From contig JAQUOK010000143.1 of NCBI GenBank assembly GCA_028717165.1, positions 1-7,328 on the forward strand: 7,328 nt of DNA, given 5' to 3'. Every line of letters begins with the position of its first letter. Position 1 is the stretch's first letter. Position numbers and translations under genes: made by a program. The notes under the pieces were generated by a model. The model was not told the origin of the DNA and did no database searches. It was given only the letters and a program-made list of their open reading frames with translations. The DNA comes from Victivallaceae bacterium (lineage in GTDB: Bacteria; Verrucomicrobiota; Lentisphaeria; Victivallales; Victivallaceae). Positions 5,071 through 7,328 of the stretch are shown in pieces.

Positions 5071-6366
5071 TTATACCTTGGATTTTGATTTCCCGGATGC
5101 GCTTTTCAAGATATCGAATGCGGTTTGTTCAAATTCCTCATGAAAACGGTTCTGGGCCATAGAGTCAATAATTTTGTATTCAAGGCTTCTCTGTTCCCTG
5201 GACAGATGACTGCCGCAGGCGAATTTTTTATATGATTTGTCGGCCGCCTCATAAAAATCGCCGTTTACGAGCGGGACGAAATTAACACGTTCCCGAAGGC
5301 TGAAAGGAAGATAAAACGAATTCCTGGTATTCCCGCAGCAAAACAGTTGCCGGGAAGCGCCCGGCTCCTGACGGTTGATCACCTGAACGGCAGCCGAGAT
5401 GGTCATCCAGAAATGTTTGCCGTCATCATTACAAAGCGCATGAGGCAGGTATTTCCGGTCGCGACTGAAACGCATTATGTCTTTCAAGGTCAGATTATCC
5501 GCGCATGTGTTCAGTAATTCGTCAATCCGTTTTTTTCTTAACACGGTATTTTTGCTCGGTTTCTTTAATTCCCAACTTTGAGCTTTACGGGTAAGATAAT
5601 GGTTGGAAACGGAAAGAATGCCGTTTTCAATAACGCGCAGCGCATAATTTTCCGAGGTACATTCCAACAACATTCCTCTTTCCTTATCAGACAGCAGGAA
5701 TATCATGCCCCGGCCCCGGCCGGCGCCGCCGACCGCTTTTGCCCGGAGCAGTTTTTCCAGCAGCGCCGGGGCGTCGTCAACGCTTGTACACTGTTCCGCG
5801 AAAAGCCGTAAAATATGGCAGTCGGACAGACGCGGTTCGTCGGAAATGTCCTTTGACTCGGAACCGGTGTTGTTAGCCCCGGCAACGCAGTTTTCATTGA
5901 AAAAATGCGCAACGCCAAAGTTGCCGATGTCTGTTCCGGATTGAAAACGCATGGCGTTTCCGTTCTTTTTAATAACGAAATGCTGAGTCCAGTTACGCTC
6001 GTCCCGGATTTTAAGGAGGAGGTTTTCCCTCGTCCCGATATGCATGAACGAAGTACAGTTCATCCCTCCCTTGCTGAAAAGGTCAGGAGGCAGGCTGTTG
6101 AGCATGAGGAGTTCATCCGCATTCATTCCGGCGCCGTCGGCAATTCCTTTGGCTTCTTCGAGCCAGGCTGGAGCTACTTTTTTCAGGAGAGCGGCAAAAT
6201 CCCTGCTTCTGCTCCGGAAAATATTTCCCATATAACCGGTCCTTTTTATAACTCCGCATATGGTATCGCGCTTTCGCCTTAAGTACTTTCCCGTAAGCTT
6301 CCCCAGCAGAAGCCCGTTTTCGTAGGCGGATTTGTCTATCGCCAAATATTTTCCGGTTTTCAACAT
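5071..6366 (-). CDS. C45 peptidase / acyl-CoA:6-APA acyltransferase-like Ntn hydrolase
   Basis: This 431-residue protein resembles the C45 (penicillin acyltransferase-like) branch of N-terminal nucleophile hydrolases, which cut or transfer amide-linked acyl groups after self-cleavage frees a catalytic cysteine. The predicted nucleophile is C104 in NCTSF, preceded by about 100 residues that would become the small subunit. After it come a KIRDERNW strand (119-126), where relatives carry an Asn/Asp-Trp strand, then FFNENCVAGANNTGS (155-169) and the long GRGMIFLLSD...LLECTSENYALRV stretch ending in SNHYL (254-258), all in the order seen in the family. No signal peptide is present. The residue before the nucleophile is Asn, unlike the Gly in the fungal enzyme. 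The ATG at 6366 is chosen because GGAGG lies 8 bp before it. An upstream GTG at 6381 overlaps that site. The start overlaps the end of the glycosidase gene by 7 bp. The substrate is unknown. Confidence 0.75.
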   Translation of the reverse strand: MLKTGKYLAIDKSAYENGLLLGKLTGKYLRRKRDTICGVIKRTGYMGNIFRSRSRDFAALLKKVAPAWLEEAKGIADGAGMNADELLMLNSLPPDLFSKGGMNCTSFMHIGTRENLLLKIRDERNWTQHFVIKKNGNAMRFQSGTDIGNFGVAHFFNENCVAGANNTGSESKDISDEPRLSDCHILRLFAEQCTSVDDAPALLEKLLRAKAVGGAGRGRGMIFLLSDKERGMLLECTSENYALRVIENGILSVSNHYLTRKAQSWELKKPSKNTVLRKKRIDELLNTCADNLTLKDIMRFSRDRKYLPHALCNDDGKHFWMTISAAVQVINRQEPGASRQLFCCGNTRNSFYLPFSLRERVNFVPLVNGDFYEAADKSYKKFACGSHLSREQRSLEYKIIDSMAQNRFHEEFEQTAFDILKSASGKSKSKV

Positions 6367-7328
6367 GAATTTTTCCTCCACTCAACGCGGAAGACAGTTT
6401 TTTCCGGCCTGCCCTGAAAGCGGATTACCGGATATTCGGGATCAAATTTATCTACGGAAAAACGCAACGCATCCGTTTCAATAACAGTTATCCCATGTCC
6501 GTTTGCCGCCAGAAAAAGAAGATTGTCATCCTGTTTGAAATGACAAATTTCAAACTCCAGGGCATGGCCGCAATACCGGCAGTTTTTTACATCCACGGTT
6601 CCCGGCAGCAAATGCAGGTCGGCAGCAATAAGCTGCGGCCGGTTTTCACGCCTTTTCAGAACGACGATCCGGCTGTCGTGCGCGGTAACCCCGGCGATTT
6701 CCAGGCAGCCGCGATAAATGCCGAGAACTTTCCGTTCAAATACGGAATAAGCATGGAATTCCCCATCATCCGGCAACTCGCATTTAAAATCCTCGATTTT
6801 ATCGTTCCAGTTAGTAAAAGAATAAATGAACAGGTCTTTATTAACCTGGAGCCGGTAAACGGCAGGATAGCGCCCCGCCGGAAACGCATCGACTATCTCC
6901 GCCGCCCGGTCGTAAACCGGCAGCAGTTTCGCAATCCATGCGAAGCGTTCGCCGTCCCGCATCAATTCCCGCATGGGATCAGTCAGTAACAGCCCCCCGG
7001 ACCCCATAACCGCCGCAGTCAACTGGGTTCTGAATTCCGGTTCGTTGAAAGCCTGTTCCGTCGCTGGCGGATTAGCCGTCCTGACGTAACAGAATTCGGA
7101 CGGATAGTTGCGCAGAATGATATTTTCCCGGTGATTGCACCACCAGCGGCCATGAAGAAATCCCATGAGCAGTTCCTTACCGTAAACGCGGGGCGCATAT
7201 GCTTCCGTACCGCCGTTATGATCATACCATTTAGGATGGTTGTCGGTCTGGACCCGGTGCAGGTCAACTTTTCCCAATGCCAGTCCCATCATGCCCTCGC
7301 CCTCAACCAGCGTTTTCGTTCCGGCTTC
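6360..7328 (-). CDS. Clan GH-D (GH36/GH27-like) glycosidase, C-terminal part; 5' end outside the window
   Basis: 322 codons are open from the window edge to a TGA at 6360-6362. There is no ribosome binding site before the internal ATGs near 7290, and the frame stays open beyond them, so the true start lies to the right. The first 100 residues read as the last part of a TIM barrel: GKVDLHRVQTDNHPKW matches the family's R-x-x-x-D segment, making D29 of the fragment the likely acid/base. WWCNHRENIILR sits where relatives have W-x-N-D-P-D-x-L. A helical stretch with SGGLLLTDPMREL follows, again family-like. The rest is beta-rich and resembles the C-terminal sandwich of alpha-galactosidase-like enzymes (VTAHDSRIVVLKRR, then ADLHLLPGTVDV). 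The nucleophile half is not in view, so sugar specificity and location cannot be told. It is the upstream partner of the Ntn-hydrolase gene in one operon. Confidence 0.65.
   Translation of the reverse strand, partial: EAGTKTLVEGEGMMGLALGKVDLHRVQTDNHPKWYDHNGGTEAYAPRVYGKELLMGFLHGRWWCNHRENIILRNYPSEFCYVRTANPPATEQAFNEPEFRTQLTAAVMGSGGLLLTDPMRELMRDGERFAWIAKLLPVYDRAAEIVDAFPAGRYPAVYRLQVNKDLFIYSFTNWNDKIEDFKCELPDDGEFHAYSVFERKVLGIYRGCLEIAGVTAHDSRIVVLKRRENRPQLIAADLHLLPGTVDVKNCRYCGHALEFEICHFKQDDNLLFLAANGHGITVIETDALRFSVDKFDPEYPVIRFQGRPEKTVFRVEWRKNSC
6375..6379 (-). promoter_or_regulatory. Ribosome binding site of the Ntn-hydrolase gene, inside the glycosidase coding end
   Basis: Minus-strand GGAGG lies 8 bp from the ATG at 6366, within the last codons of the upstream gene. 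With the 7-bp overlap (ATGTTGA, 6366-6360), this indicates translational coupling. Confidence 0.75.

Noticed and set aside
6495..6989. 164-codon plus-strand reading frame opposite the glycosidase
   Set aside because: The minus frame carries clear glycosidase motifs. This frame has no ribosome binding site and no recognisable domain.
7287..7292. Paired ATG codons as the start of the glycosidase
   Set aside because: The frame stays open to the window edge, no ribosome binding site precedes the ATGs, and the protein would begin in the middle of a TIM barrel.

Overview
The window looks like a chromosomal stretch of a Gram-negative-type, probably anaerobic bacterium. Coding DNA is roughly half GC, non-coding DNA is AT-rich, most starts have GGAGG-like ribosome binding sites, and sigma70-like promoters can be seen. 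A glycosidase gene, an Ntn-hydrolase gene and a YgiQ-type radical SAM gene would fit a gut or sediment lineage such as the Lentisphaerota/PVC group. No phylogenetic marker is present, so that placement is a guess.

Layout, left to right. (1) Positions 1-118 are the end of an insertion sequence. The first 23 codons of an IS1595-like transposase run leftward off the window, behind a terminal GGGG... end that carries a TTGACA promoter. (2) An AT-rich stretch (119-242) leads into a secreted staphylococcal-nuclease-like protein (243-803, +). (3) A helical protein of unknown function (734-1375, -) faces the nuclease tail to tail, and their coding sequences overlap by 70 bp. It starts at a TTG. (4) A 162-bp divergent intergenic region (1376-1537) holds a promoter in each direction and a 13-bp direct repeat. 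(5) A rightward operon follows: a secreted protein of unknown function (1538-2119), a YgiQ-family radical SAM protein (2106-3881) and a PLP- and metal-dependent D-threonine aldolase-like enzyme (3918-5033). (6) A leftward operon converges on it across only 37 bp: the C-terminal part of a clan GH-D (GH36/GH27-like) glycosidase (6360-7328, cut by the window edge), then a C45/penicillin acyltransferase-like Ntn hydrolase (5071-6366). These two genes overlap by 7 bp and are probably translationally coupled.

How the genes may work together. The two leftward genes plausibly act on one substrate that carries both a glycosidic and an amide or acyl bond. The rightward operon mixes a tRNA- or metabolism-linked radical SAM protein of unsettled role with D-amino-acid breakdown, so the functional link there is weak. 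The most interesting items are the glycosidase/Ntn-hydrolase pair, the Asn-Cys junction at the predicted nucleophile of the Ntn hydrolase, the extra cysteine cluster in YgiQ, and the nuclease/helical-protein overlap. I saw no CRISPR array, tRNA, rRNA or clear defence system.
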